A DNA stretch of 64,000 nucleotides from Lentisphaerota bacterium (GTDB lineage Bacteria > Verrucomicrobiota > Lentisphaeria > Victivallales > Victivallaceae), in contig SUWH01000010.1 of NCBI GenBank assembly GCA_015061605.1, forward strand, positions 1 to 64,000, read 5' to 3'. The notes below the pieces were generated by a model. That model was not told the origin of the DNA. It worked only from the letters and a program-made list of their open reading frames with translations, and made no database searches. Positions 52,401-60,736 of this stretch are shown here, in pieces. Every line of letters starts with the position of its first letter. The first letter of the stretch is position 1. A program made the translations under genes and the position numbers.

Positions 52401-55400
52401 TACAACGGCAACAAGGTTTATGTCGATGCAGAAAGCTCCTTCACCGTTACTAACTATTACGGTTCAGAAAACGGTTATAAGGGTTCGTTCAACAGCGACA
52501 ACGCCGGCGAAATGGTCGTCCTTGGCAATGTTACCGTCCAGAACAAACTGGTTACCGATTCTCTGATCATCAATCAGGGCGGTGTCCTCTCCGCAGGTTC
52601 CATCACCGTTACTGACCTCACCATCGCTATCGGCGGAAGTTTGAATCTCAATGGCAGCGCCACCGTTTCCAGCGGTTACATCAATGTCATCGGTGAACTC
52701 AAACCCGAAAACGCCGAATACACCCTCGTTACCAACGGTTGGGATAAACTCAGCGGTCTGCAGATCCGTTACGACGTCAATAACGACAATGTTTACTCCA
52801 CCGATGAATACTTCACGGTCGGTACTGCCGGTACGAATGGTTACCTCTTCACCGTCAATGGCGACTCCCTCTACATCTCCAAGCAGAATGCGAACATCAC
52901 CGGTATCTACATCGGCAGCGATGTCCCGGCAAGCGGTACTTTCACCGCTGACAACGGCGCCAAGTATACTGTCGGTGTTGATGCTTTCGCCACGTTTGAT
53001 GATGCCAAGGCCGCCAGCTTCGACAAGAGTCTTATCACCAGTCTCACCCTCGGTTCTGCTGACCTCGTCAGCGCTGCCAAGGCTGAATTCGTCAACCTCA
53101 ACGATATCCGTATCGAAGCAGGTGTAACTATTACCGATACTGCGGCCTCTAACTTCACCGGCGATCTCAACATCGACAACGACGGTCATCTCGATGCCCA
53201 GATCACAGTTGGCGGGGATCTGACCTTCACCAACACAGCAAAAGATACTCTCGTTGGCAGCTACACCGCCGAAAACATCACCGGAACCAACACCGGAGCA
53301 ATGGCAGGCAGCTATACCGCAGACTACGAAATTGTCATTGACAACAATACCGGTTCCATCGGCGGCGACAAGGGTGAAGCCACCTTCAACGCCAGCAATG
53401 TTGCAATCACCGGCGGCGATGCCAGCAACGTAACAGTCAATGCCGGAAACCTCGACCTCTCCGATACCAACACCTTCGGTCTGAATGCCAACAGCGGTAT
53501 CCTTGACGGCGGCACCTGGGGTGCAGGATTAATCACCCTCAATGGCAGTGCAAACTTGAGCATTGACGGCGACAATGATTCCATCAGCGTCGGTATCGAC
53601 AGCGCAAATCACACCGGAACCGTTACTTTCAACGGCGAACAGACCTACACCGGCGACATTTCCGCCTTCAAGTTTGTGGTTTCTGAAGACAGCGACGTCA
53701 CCGTCACCAGCGGTCAGTTCGACTTCAACGAGTTGAATATCCAGGGAACATTGAACAATGATTTCACGGCTCAAGACAGCTACACCAGCGCCGGAAAACT
53801 TACCGGTAACGGTGTTTTGAACTCCACCCACAACGAAACCTGGATCGTCAACGATTCCGTCACCCGCGATGTCAGCAAATTCTACGGCAGTGTCAATATG
53901 ACCCAAGACAATGCCGCCATCGTCATGGGTAAAGGTGATGCCACCGCTGCTGATACTGCGGAAAACTCCTACTTCGCCAACGGTTCAACCGTCACCGCCA
54001 AAGATGGACAGAGCATCTACCTCGCTGGAAATGGTATCACCACCGGAATCAACTTCGCCGGTAACGGTACCATCAATGTCGGTAACTACACCGATGGCGC
54101 GTTCGCTGAACAGTCCGAAGACTTCAGCCAGACTTTGAGCGGAACTAACACCGGCTTCGAAGGAACCATCAATGTTTCCGAAGGTGCAAAGCTCACGGTC
54201 GAAAATGCTCTGGGGGCAACTTCCATCAATATGGACTATGAATCAATTCCGTCCGCAACCGATGTTGCTGATGAGCATGATACCCAGCTGATCCTGAACA
54301 AGGAAGGTCTGGCACTCGCAGCCGCGATCAAGGGTGACGCCAATGATATCATCGATATTCAGAAGAATGCAACATTGAGTGCCACCGGTGCTTTGAACAA
54401 CTTTGCAGGTAATGTGAAAGTCGATGACAATACATTGACCCTCGGCGGCGTCAATAACACCAATGCCAAGTTCAGCGGTACAACCGATGCCGTGATCGAT
54501 GCCAATGCAGCCCAGACTCTGGCGGCTGACGGAGCATTGAATGACTTCAACGGAACCGTTGCACTGGAAGGAAATACTCTGACCCTTGACGGCGCAAATG
54601 AAACCGCAGCGAAGTTCACCGGAACCAATCTTATTGATGCCAATGCAAATCAGAACCTGACAGCAGCCGGAGCATTGAACGGCTTTGAAGGAACCGTTGC
54701 ACTGGAAGGCAATACTCTGACCCTCGGCGGCGCAAATGAAACCGCAGCGAAGTTCACCGGAACCACCGCCGCAGTCATCGATGCCAATGCAAATCAGAAC
54801 CTGACAGCAGCCGGAGCATTGAACGACTTCAACGGAACCGTTGCACTGGAAGGCAATACTCTGACCCTCGGTGCTGAAAACACCACTTCCGCGACAATCA
54901 CCGGTACAGCGGCAGCTGTCGTTGATGCTGATGCAAATCAGACTTTCAACGGTGATGTAACCGGATTTGCCGGACACTTCGATATCGCAACAGGCAAGTC
55001 TGTCACTCTGAACGGAACCTTCTCCGATACAGAAAATCAGGTTGTCAATGCAATCGGCGGAACCTTGAATCTCGGAGATAAGACAGCAAACGTAACTGTT
55101 AACGCAACAGATAACAATGATGCGACCACAGACGACAAGCTGTCAGCCCTCAGCTTCAGCACCAACGATGTCACACTCGGAACCGGCGACTTTGATTCAG
55201 TTACCGGTACAGGCGATATCCTCGACTTCGGTCAGGATCAGACCTTCGGTACAGTTGAGGCTGGAACAATCTATGTTACCGGTTCTCAGGATGAACTCAC
55301 CATCGGAACTCTGACTGCCGACATCAACATCACCGTCGATGCCGCGCAGGCTACCGGCGCCTTCGCCGATGTCACCGTCAACACCGCATTCACCGGAGAT

Positions 55401-57719
55401 ATCAACGTCAATGTCAACGACGGCAGCTATGTCGAAGGCGGCTACAAACTTGCCACCTACACCGGATTCACCACCGACAGCACCATCACACTGTCGGTCG
55501 CCGGAAGCACCGGAGAAACGGTCAAGGTCGATAAACTCGTTCTCATCGACGGCAAAGCCTATCTGCTCCAGCTCAAGGATAACACCCTCATCCTGACCAA
55601 GATGAATGGATATTCCAACTATGTGGCAGTCGATGGCGACTGGAGCAGCAAAGTTCCGTATCAGGCGGTCACGGATGGAACCACCGAACGTATCATCGGT
55701 TACGATGCCGCCGACAGCCTCGACGATGCCGTAAGCTTCATCAAGGGTCGTCCGGAAGGTCTGAATTGGGGTACCGCAGATGGCGATGCTATGATCGAAC
55801 TTACCGAAGGCAAGTACACTCTTACCACCGGAACTCTGATGACCGATGCTAACGGTGTCACCCAGCTCACCCTCAAGGGCCGCGACGGTCAGACCGCTAC
55901 GATCACCGGAGTTATCGCCGGTTCTGACGGCAGCGATGAAACCACTCTGACTCTGGAAAATGTCCGGATCCAGGGTGAACTCTACGGCGGCGGCAAGCTT
56001 GTTATCAACAACGCATCCGATTTGCGTTCCAGCGGCAACTCAATCGCGGCCGGTGTTCTCAACGCTGATATGGCAAACGGTTCCGAACTGGTTCTCAATG
56101 GCGGTTACTTCGGAAACCGCGTGATCGCCGGCGGCAGTGTCAATACTGAAGCAGGCAAAACCATCACGGTTGACGGAAAAACCTCTCTTGTCATTGACAA
56201 TAAGTCCACTGCCCAGATGGTCATTACCGGCAGCTTGGTCGGTGGTAGCTGGGCCGGTGAAGGAACGGTTGTCCAGACTAAGGATGCCGAAATCCTGATC
56301 AATGTGGAAAATGCCACTTGGATCCGCGGTAACATCTTCGTCAACGGCGGTGCCGGTAACGGTACACTCACCATGAATGGTAATTCAATGATCACCTTCA
56401 CTGGCAATGCCTCTCTCCTCACTTTCACAGGAACAGTCAACGCCATCAACGGTGAAGATACCACTGAAGCTGTCGTCTTTAACAACTTCACAGGTGAATT
56501 CAACGGTTCAATCAGCGGATTTGACACCATCACCATCAGCGGTGACACCAGTTTGGAACTCGGACGCCGTCAGCACAATACCGCCAATACCGAACTTGAA
56601 TTCGTCATCAACAGCGAAACCGGTACCGATGCGATGTACATCGTCCGCGATGCCAACTACTGGGAATTCGCCAAGACCATCAACATTGATGTCGACAATG
56701 CAAAAGTCGGAAACCACGTCCTTGTTGACAATTACATCAAAGGATTCGAAGGATTCACCTTCACCTTTGGCGAAACGGATGCAGTTTACACCCTCGGAAC
56801 CGCAGTTACGGTCGCTGATAAACAGTACACCGTCAACGCAAGCGGCGACAGCCTCGTCCTCGATGTTGTACAGGTTTACAGCGGCAATGTTTCCGGCAAT
56901 GTTTCCGGTACGTCCGTGTTGGAAAATGCAACCGTCAGCGGAAATGTTGCTGGTTCAGACAGTTTGGCAATGGATACTTCTATCAGCGGAACAACCACTA
57001 TTGCGGGAACTATCTCTTCCAGAGGAAAATCTGATAATATTGAAGTTGCAGAAGGAGCAGTTGTTACTGTTTCCGGAGGAAACACCTCTGGTAATGATGG
57101 AGTATTCCTGGGCGACGGCGATGATAACTTGAGTGTCGGTAAAGGTGCTCACCTTAAAGTTGATACCCAGATCAATGGCGGTACAGGAAAAAATATCTTG
57201 ACAATGGCGAAAGGATCTACCGTTGAAACTTGGCGAGTTACGAACTTTGGTACAGACTCTTCTATGGATGTTGACTCTGTCCTGAACATGCATTGCGCCG
57301 ACGGTAATCCCGGCAATACAGTTGCCAATGTCAAGGTTAACGTTACCGGTATTTCTGATCTGACAACGAATCTTGCTGGTGCAAAGACTATCGTTACCGG
57401 TGTTTCCAGCATTCAGGGATATCTGAAAGCTGAAGGTGTCGATATGGTTCTTGGTACAGCCAAATGCATCAATGACAATGGTACAGATGCAGATACCAGC
57501 GATGATGTCTGGGCAAGCTTGAACCGTGTTGATGGTAATTTGGTTGTTGCCTGGGGCAGAAGCGAAGCCGAAGTTGGTGCTGCACTGGATGCATTCAATC
57601 ATTACAAGGACAACAATACCGATCTTGTTCTCGGTGATGCTGTTGTTTCAAGCGATCTCGCCGATGGTTTCAATACCACCGATACACTTGAAAAGAAATC
57701 CAACGGTACTTTGGCATAA
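46500..57719 (+). CDS. Giant 3739-residue beta-helical surface protein, putative type I secretion substrate
   Basis: The protein is rich in Asp, Asn, Thr, Gly and Val, has only about four Cys, and lacks an N-terminal signal peptide. It is built of tandem beta-solenoid modules. Several end in a DGD-x-L/I/V-x-I/V-type strand, e.g. VVDGDIFVVGQ (~480), GNDGDIYITDQDKMTVSINS (~1600), GDSLYISKQN (~2120) and NASGDSLVLDVVQVY (~3450). New modules open with NSSYT-x5-GFG (~1200 and ~1608) or AF-x-T-x-D-A blocks. Four imperfect 48-residue repeats lie at about 2626-2815. Near the C-terminus FLGDGDDNLSVG and INGGTGKNIL resemble calcium-binding RTX nonapeptides. Three type I secretion genes follow directly. 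Likely an adhesin or surface-layer-like protein; its ligand is unknown. Confidence 0.85.
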   Translation: MSMYKTIFWSDEYADLSTDQSIQLTNGDALVFGESAFSTLDEAVAAAAGSNAIVIKVASGKYDSFTVINEGVTMTDVNVVAVDFNGGEVMVDGENITVADSGLTAEAQASILADLNDSNAGRGKIFVAADLAPETATTLYVGMGEANYVVGQNAEAVYGENAEEVYTVLNNMANVAMLGSTSVNVADGATETVSFTSTSGGYYINGTVAAGGTLKSAAVPNRGDSIVIVGGGFTIGSADSDKKAVVDFQTERFLSIKVERNNLAAFNVNNADMKVGDLWLNKASKNTFANTTLDIKGVFVALSNGTTITDSTVTVSGHRRIDSVTKEDNILSRVTLNNSTITFNDGADGTVPAKVWLGYTDHATASTLTMNGSTINVESGTVVQVGNTVTMTEGSKLTGGKLEILDGKVLKLDSSCKLTLDSLDLGANGTITINLLDGFTGGQLIDITGKTGLTNDILEKITFTGMPENLSAAVVDGDIFVVGQSAALEFKDEEHATLTDKVVAKDVTLENSKELAVTDGIHATNSAEITNAKDGETEGKLNGGYDDGKELAAKISAENNIILQNDGHANVDLDAKNIFIANNSKNTLIGSIGTADTENVIIADGEATADGVDVDDNGVADGAIKDATITADFIQISGQEVTNTTFDGNTILSGSTVSGGVLGGTDDIVSVVGSDTTVIDTALNVKTFEVRDGAVFTNSQDITASGVYVGFNNMAATEAEEDSYGKFTVAAGTTVTGSNALHIRPDAELVIDGTVNSGLIQIKDSSVTINESGKLVQTHFGAYLRNAGEGANGGGSELTVKGELAFQLGANNMADTSTIDIDGGSTLTVDGGKITSTYGNGGDANDKHVIDVNADGVLNVKGGSIDVDSVINNGTFTVSGESTLNIGNFTRDTSTDDKKNSTRIQIKDGTTLVDSKIGNGSINLNGDLTVENGLEVYELRGGKELPNAIESVISGDKITVTGYGKLENGTYTINADMDFGGYVYLSDGTFTITSDLRAGAVPGENSNGYPVADGAFWIEGDVTLEDGASMDAYNGGNIVIGTNDADAELTIKTGAEAKVYDISLRKDTASLNIDGGKVTASHAVTGNGVGSITITDGTLITGYITQNIVNDQGVDFTNISITVTAEKLAGINGEYVIFEQTVKNAYATDINDVTVTIDGKGYTVGDTAENNTFEKDGVVYTLTNGDGNDIVIQAAAKILTVNSSYTEATPGFGFSKFNDFTQALESAASGVDEVEIAVSGAVNAGANDNGDIYKDFGGKTINVTGSDAVITFDNVNDIVIDNVTLNIGEGVTVNNNNKYADEHVMYVGYFNASNINIDGTLKLGDWAVSNDNGTVYINQGKITVSETGKLDADFAIRSRDDLEVIGNGSKEDVQVLSQRLELMSGGSSATASFTNSYVKATEYVSDALYNSKNNADTSSKVFTFDNTKLETKTIGIHSTETDFIVSNGSVVDVSSSVSNAGYLEVSGSSFNAGSMTISGGMELYNADMTVANNVAFKEGAYAFIAENTVMSAKDVTVASGAAVDIDASAQLKANSLTIADDANFTISASEIYTANDWVPSYEGGLVKVVDVNKAVNGKVEMIKDDAEQAAKLFYGNDGDIYITDQDKMTVSINSSYTSDDEGFGATKLNSFDGLQYMLDANTGAADNVVSDEWDTTVYGGTAAIDKVQVSGDITFDSLTAKKATFQFTDATVNAGDAALSVEASAAVDIENSSFNVGDITNNGSLTVTGDSDFAVSKVADADGSGTMTFGDAEGERSNISLGKVNGTGAEYTQKTIYFYNSNLSLNEDLTINGVDGTWHQIHSSNVDLNGKTLTINSQYFLINALHGTDAQGTTLGAGTYNINTNHLCFQRYNHVISEGATINVNGSSYGSHMVNVYGSLTIEGQLYSTRNGKDIFTYANVGTTDTGWSKPNYPEATLTVTGSNAKYIVENGHTFYVYHEREATGAGTLKVLDGAEFSYTGNGYGEFYNGNKVYVDAESSFTVTNYYGSENGYKGSFNSDNAGEMVVLGNVTVQNKLVTDSLIINQGGVLSAGSITVTDLTIAIGGSLNLNGSATVSSGYINVIGELKPENAEYTLVTNGWDKLSGLQIRYDVNNDNVYSTDEYFTVGTAGTNGYLFTVNGDSLYISKQNANITGIYIGSDVPASGTFTADNGAKYTVGVDAFATFDDAKAASFDKSLITSLTLGSADLVSAAKAEFVNLNDIRIEAGVTITDTAASNFTGDLNIDNDGHLDAQITVGGDLTFTNTAKDTLVGSYTAENITGTNTGAMAGSYTADYEIVIDNNTGSIGGDKGEATFNASNVAITGGDASNVTVNAGNLDLSDTNTFGLNANSGILDGGTWGAGLITLNGSANLSIDGDNDSISVGIDSANHTGTVTFNGEQTYTGDISAFKFVVSEDSDVTVTSGQFDFNELNIQGTLNNDFTAQDSYTSAGKLTGNGVLNSTHNETWIVNDSVTRDVSKFYGSVNMTQDNAAIVMGKGDATAADTAENSYFANGSTVTAKDGQSIYLAGNGITTGINFAGNGTINVGNYTDGAFAEQSEDFSQTLSGTNTGFEGTINVSEGAKLTVENALGATSINMDYESIPSATDVADEHDTQLILNKEGLALAAAIKGDANDIIDIQKNATLSATGALNNFAGNVKVDDNTLTLGGVNNTNAKFSGTTDAVIDANAAQTLAADGALNDFNGTVALEGNTLTLDGANETAAKFTGTNLIDANANQNLTAAGALNGFEGTVALEGNTLTLGGANETAAKFTGTTAAVIDANANQNLTAAGALNDFNGTVALEGNTLTLGAENTTSATITGTAAAVVDADANQTFNGDVTGFAGHFDIATGKSVTLNGTFSDTENQVVNAIGGTLNLGDKTANVTVNATDNNDATTDDKLSALSFSTNDVTLGTGDFDSVTGTGDILDFGQDQTFGTVEAGTIYVTGSQDELTIGTLTADINITVDAAQATGAFADVTVNTAFTGDINVNVNDGSYVEGGYKLATYTGFTTDSTITLSVAGSTGETVKVDKLVLIDGKAYLLQLKDNTLILTKMNGYSNYVAVDGDWSSKVPYQAVTDGTTERIIGYDAADSLDDAVSFIKGRPEGLNWGTADGDAMIELTEGKYTLTTGTLMTDANGVTQLTLKGRDGQTATITGVIAGSDGSDETTLTLENVRIQGELYGGGKLVINNASDLRSSGNSIAAGVLNADMANGSELVLNGGYFGNRVIAGGSVNTEAGKTITVDGKTSLVIDNKSTAQMVITGSLVGGSWAGEGTVVQTKDAEILINVENATWIRGNIFVNGGAGNGTLTMNGNSMITFTGNASLLTFTGTVNAINGEDTTEAVVFNNFTGEFNGSISGFDTITISGDTSLELGRRQHNTANTELEFVINSETGTDAMYIVRDANYWEFAKTINIDVDNAKVGNHVLVDNYIKGFEGFTFTFGETDAVYTLGTAVTVADKQYTVNASGDSLVLDVVQVYSGNVSGNVSGTSVLENATVSGNVAGSDSLAMDTSISGTTTIAGTISSRGKSDNIEVAEGAVVTVSGGNTSGNDGVFLGDGDDNLSVGKGAHLKVDTQINGGTGKNILTMAKGSTVETWRVTNFGTDSSMDVDSVLNMHCADGNPGNTVANVKVNVTGISDLTTNLAGAKTIVTGVSSIQGYLKAEGVDMVLGTAKCINDNGTDADTSDDVWASLNRVDGNLVVAWGRSEAEVGAALDAFNHYKDNNTDLVLGDAVVSSDLADGFNTTDTLEKKSNGTLA
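54375..54944 (+). repeat. Four tandem ~144-bp repeats inside the giant gene
   Basis: Each unit encodes a 47-48 residue pattern: GALNDFNGTVALEGNTLTL, then GANETAAKFTGT and DANANQN. Units 2-4 are almost identical at DNA level in their first 70-90 bp, unit 1 is more diverged. Such repeats can change copy number by slippage or recombination. Confidence 0.85.
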
Positions 57720-57740
57720 GCCATAGTTTCCTGACCACAG

Positions 57741-57787
57741 AGAGCCGCTGCGAACTTAAGGGTTTGCAGCGGCTCTTCTGTTTTTTG
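57741..57787 (+). terminator. Rho-independent terminator after the giant gene
   Basis: AGAGCCGCTGC (57741-57751) pairs perfectly with GCAGCGGCTCT (57766-57776), followed by TCTGTTTTTT. It separates the giant gene from the exporter operon. Confidence 0.9.
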
Positions 57788-57810
57788 CGCATACTTCAAG
57801 ATAACGGTAT

Positions 57811-58112
57811 TTTTTCACAGCTGTCCCATAAAATAAGAAAAATATCCGTTCCCTCAAATTTTTCAGCAAAAGAAAAATTGAATTTTGAAAAAGTGATTTT
57901 GGCAGATTACGCCTTGCTTAAAAAACGGATGATGCAATCGGCGGATGGATCGTGCGGCAATGTCGTGTTTTGCAAGCAAGAAGAGCGGGGAGCATACTCA
58001 CGTATGTGACCCGCGAGGCGAGCGCAGCAAGGCGCGAGATTGGTCACGAGGCGCCGCCGCCCATTGTTTCTTATGAGATGTTTGTGGCATTTTTTAATAA
58101 AATAACTGGACA
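57811..58112. repeat. Dispersed intergenic repeat, copy B
   Basis: Matches copy A at 31793-32103 in the same orientation relative to the downstream gene. It fills the space between the terminator of the giant gene and the promoter of the exporter operon. A stem-loop CATAC-TCAC-GTATG (57993-58006) occupies the place of GTAC-GATT-GTAC in copy A, so pairing is kept while the bases differ. Confidence 0.8.
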
Positions 58113-58134
58113 AAGCATCTTTTTGTGCTATATT
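58107..58134 (+). promoter_or_regulatory. Promoter of the type I secretion operon
   Basis: TGGACA (58107-58112), 16 bp, TATATT (58129-58134), 49 bp before the ATG at 58184. Confidence 0.65.
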
Positions 58135-58183
58135 ATATGATGGGGGATTATACTCCCGTGTGTGCAAGGAATGTGATGGCGTT

Positions 58184-60736
58184 ATGGAAAGTATTGTATC
58201 GCGAAGCGGTTTGGACTGCTTCAAAGAATTGATAAAACGACTGCGGCTTGCTCCGGATTATGACGGGATAGTCAATGAGGAGATGCTCGCTTTATATGAT
58301 AAAGATGCCGTTAAAGCTCTGGTCGAAATCGCCGGACAAATGGATTATCAGCCGGAAGTGAAAGATATCAGCGAATTGACCGGTTTCAACGGTCCCGCGA
58401 TCGCTCTTCTGAAAAATAACCACTTTGTCTGTATTGTCAACTGCACTCAGCTGGCAACGGAAAAAACCGGACTTTTCAACCCCAGAGGACAGAATGGCCC
58501 CCAGAATATCGTCCTGCCAAATGAACAATTGAAACAGATCGTCGAAGGACGCTGTGTCATTTTCCACAATTTGCGCGATTTCGATGCCCGCAGACACTCT
58601 TCGGTATTCGCACTGGTTTCGGTCGCCAACCATCACCGCATACAGCTCACTCCGCGCCGGGTGATGCACGATTACGCTGTTTCTCAGGACGAACTCACTC
58701 CCCGGCAGCTCATCCGCATCGCCGCTGACAATCAGATGAAAGCCGCCCGCACCAGTTTGAAGTGGAAACACTTTGCCGGTATGGGCAAGGCATTCCCGGT
58801 AATCGGAAACAGAAAGGACGGCAAATACATCATTATCTGCGGTTACCGCGAAACGGAAAACGGCGGTGAACTCGCCGTCATTGATCCCAATGGCCCGCAG
58901 CCTCCTCCGGGAAACCGTTTCCTGCTCTGGAGCAAAGAGGATTATGAAAACAACTGCTCCGGAGTTTGCTTCATGCTCAAACGGGTCTGGAAGCTTTCCG
59001 ACGAAGAACGTCCGTTCGGTCTGCTCTGGTTCGTACCGGAATTCATCAAGCTGAAAAATGTTTTCGGTCACATCGCATTTGCCGTGCTGATGATAAATGT
59101 GGTCGCGCTTATCATGCCGCTCTTTTTCCAGATCGTCGTCGATAAAGTGCTGGTAAATCAGAGCTATAATACCCTCAATGTGATCGTCTGTGCCATATTT
59201 CTGGTGCTGCTGTTCAATGCGGTCATGGAGTATCTGCGCGGATATCTGCTGCTTTTCGGTACCAACAAAATAGATATTTCCACGGCAACCAGAGTCTTTG
59301 ACCGGCTGATGATGCTGCCCATCGACTTCTTTGACCGCGTCCCCAGCGGCGTATTGCTCAAACATATGCAGCAAACGGAAAAGATCCGCGGCTTCCTCTC
59401 CGGAAGTTTGTTTTTCACCATTCTGGAAATGACCAGTCTGTTTGTCTTTATCCCGTTCCTGCTGCTGTACAGTGTCAAACTCACCTTTGTCGTGCTTGCC
59501 TTTTCCGCGGCTATGGCGTGCGTTATCGGCGTATTGATAAAGCCGTTTCAGCGGCGGCTGCAGGATCTTTATCAAGCCGAAGGAAAACGGCAGAGTATGC
59601 TCGTCGAATCCATTCAGGGGATGAGAACGGTCAAATCCCTTTCTCTTGAACCGGTGCAGAAAGAAGCCTGGGCGGATTCGACCGCATTCGCCGTCAACGC
59701 CTACTTCCGGGTGGGAAAAATTTCCGTCACCGCAAAAACCTTGAGCCAACTTCTGGAAATGAGCATGAATGTCTGCGTTATCTGGCTGGGTGCACTCTCG
59801 GTTTTCGACGGTACCATGTCGGTCGGCGCATTGATCGCATTCCAGATGATTTCCGGACGCGTCACCGGGCCTCTGGTCAAACTCGTTTCCCTCGTCCATG
59901 AATATCAGCAAATAGCGATCTCCGTTGAGATGCTCGGAAATGTTATGAATACCCGCCCCGAACCATCCGGCGGCGGAGTCCGTAATCCCTTCCGCGGAAA
60001 AATCGAATTTGAACATGTCAACTTCCGCTATACCCCGGATGGACCTATGGTCATACGCGACCTCTCATTTACATTGCTCCCCGGACAGGTGGTCGGTATC
60101 GTCGGACGTTCCGGTTCAGGTAAAACCACGCTGACAAAACTGCTTCAAAGCCTCTATCCGGTCATGTCCGGACTTATCAAGATCGACGGTATCGACATCC
60201 GCGAAATCGACAAAGTACACTTGCGCAACAGTATCGGTGTGGTATTGCAGGAGAACTACTTTTTCAGCGGTACAGTCAGGGAAAATCTTTCGCTCACCAA
60301 ACGTAACGCTTCACTCGATGAGATCATCGCAGTCACCAAACTTGCCGGTGCCGATGACTTCGTGCAGAATCTTCCTAAAGGCTACGACACCATGCTCGAA
60401 GAAAACGCTTCAAACCTTTCCGGAGGACAGAAACAACGGCTCGCCATCGCCCGCGCGCTTCTTACCAACCCGCGCATACTCATCTTTGACGAAGCCACCA
60501 GCGCGCTTGACCCCGAAAGTGAAAATATCATTCAGGAGAATCTCCCGCTTATCGCCAAAAACCGTACCGTCCTCATCATCAGCCACCGGCTTTCCATCGT
60601 TTCCGGAGCCGATATGACCATCGTACTGGATAAAGGAGAACTTTCTGACTTCGCACCGCATAAAGAATTGCTGTCCCGCCCCGGCGTCTACAAGGATTTC
60701 TGGTATCAGCAAATGGAAAGGAACATCAACCGATGA
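58184..60736 (+). CDS. Type I secretion ABC exporter with two tandem degenerate C39-like domains
   Basis: An 850-residue protein. Residues 1-135 and about 155-265 each resemble the C39-peptidase-like domain of HlyB-type exporters (AIALLKNNHFVCIVN and AFPVIGNRKDGKYIIICGY share the same beta-strand motif; RQLIRIAADNQMKAARTSLK is the helix before it). Neither has the catalytic Cys block, so substrates are probably bound but not cleaved. Six membrane helices follow (about 290-580), then the ATPase: Walker A IVGRSGSGKTTLTKLL (~640), signature LSGGQKQRLAIARALL (~745), Walker B ILIFDEATSALD (~765). The ATG at 58184, with AAGGAA upstream, is preferred over a GTG at 58160. It is the inner-membrane energiser of a type I system. 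Confidence 0.92.
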   Translation: MESIVSRSGLDCFKELIKRLRLAPDYDGIVNEEMLALYDKDAVKALVEIAGQMDYQPEVKDISELTGFNGPAIALLKNNHFVCIVNCTQLATEKTGLFNPRGQNGPQNIVLPNEQLKQIVEGRCVIFHNLRDFDARRHSSVFALVSVANHHRIQLTPRRVMHDYAVSQDELTPRQLIRIAADNQMKAARTSLKWKHFAGMGKAFPVIGNRKDGKYIIICGYRETENGGELAVIDPNGPQPPPGNRFLLWSKEDYENNCSGVCFMLKRVWKLSDEERPFGLLWFVPEFIKLKNVFGHIAFAVLMINVVALIMPLFFQIVVDKVLVNQSYNTLNVIVCAIFLVLLFNAVMEYLRGYLLLFGTNKIDISTATRVFDRLMMLPIDFFDRVPSGVLLKHMQQTEKIRGFLSGSLFFTILEMTSLFVFIPFLLLYSVKLTFVVLAFSAAMACVIGVLIKPFQRRLQDLYQAEGKRQSMLVESIQGMRTVKSLSLEPVQKEAWADSTAFAVNAYFRVGKISVTAKTLSQLLEMSMNVCVIWLGALSVFDGTMSVGALIAFQMISGRVTGPLVKLVSLVHEYQQIAISVEMLGNVMNTRPEPSGGGVRNPFRGKIEFEHVNFRYTPDGPMVIRDLSFTLLPGQVVGIVGRSGSGKTTLTKLLQSLYPVMSGLIKIDGIDIREIDKVHLRNSIGVVLQENYFFSGTVRENLSLTKRNASLDEIIAVTKLAGADDFVQNLPKGYDTMLEENASNLSGGQKQRLAIARALLTNPRILIFDEATSALDPESENIIQENLPLIAKNRTVLIISHRLSIVSGADMTIVLDKGELSDFAPHKELLSRPGVYKDFWYQQMERNINR

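Noticed and set aside
58292-60016. Long open frame (574 codons) on the minus strand opposite the ABC exporter
   Set aside because: Lies entirely antisense to a gene with complete ABC motifs; composition is His/Gln/Asp-rich as expected for a shadow frame, and there is no ribosome site.
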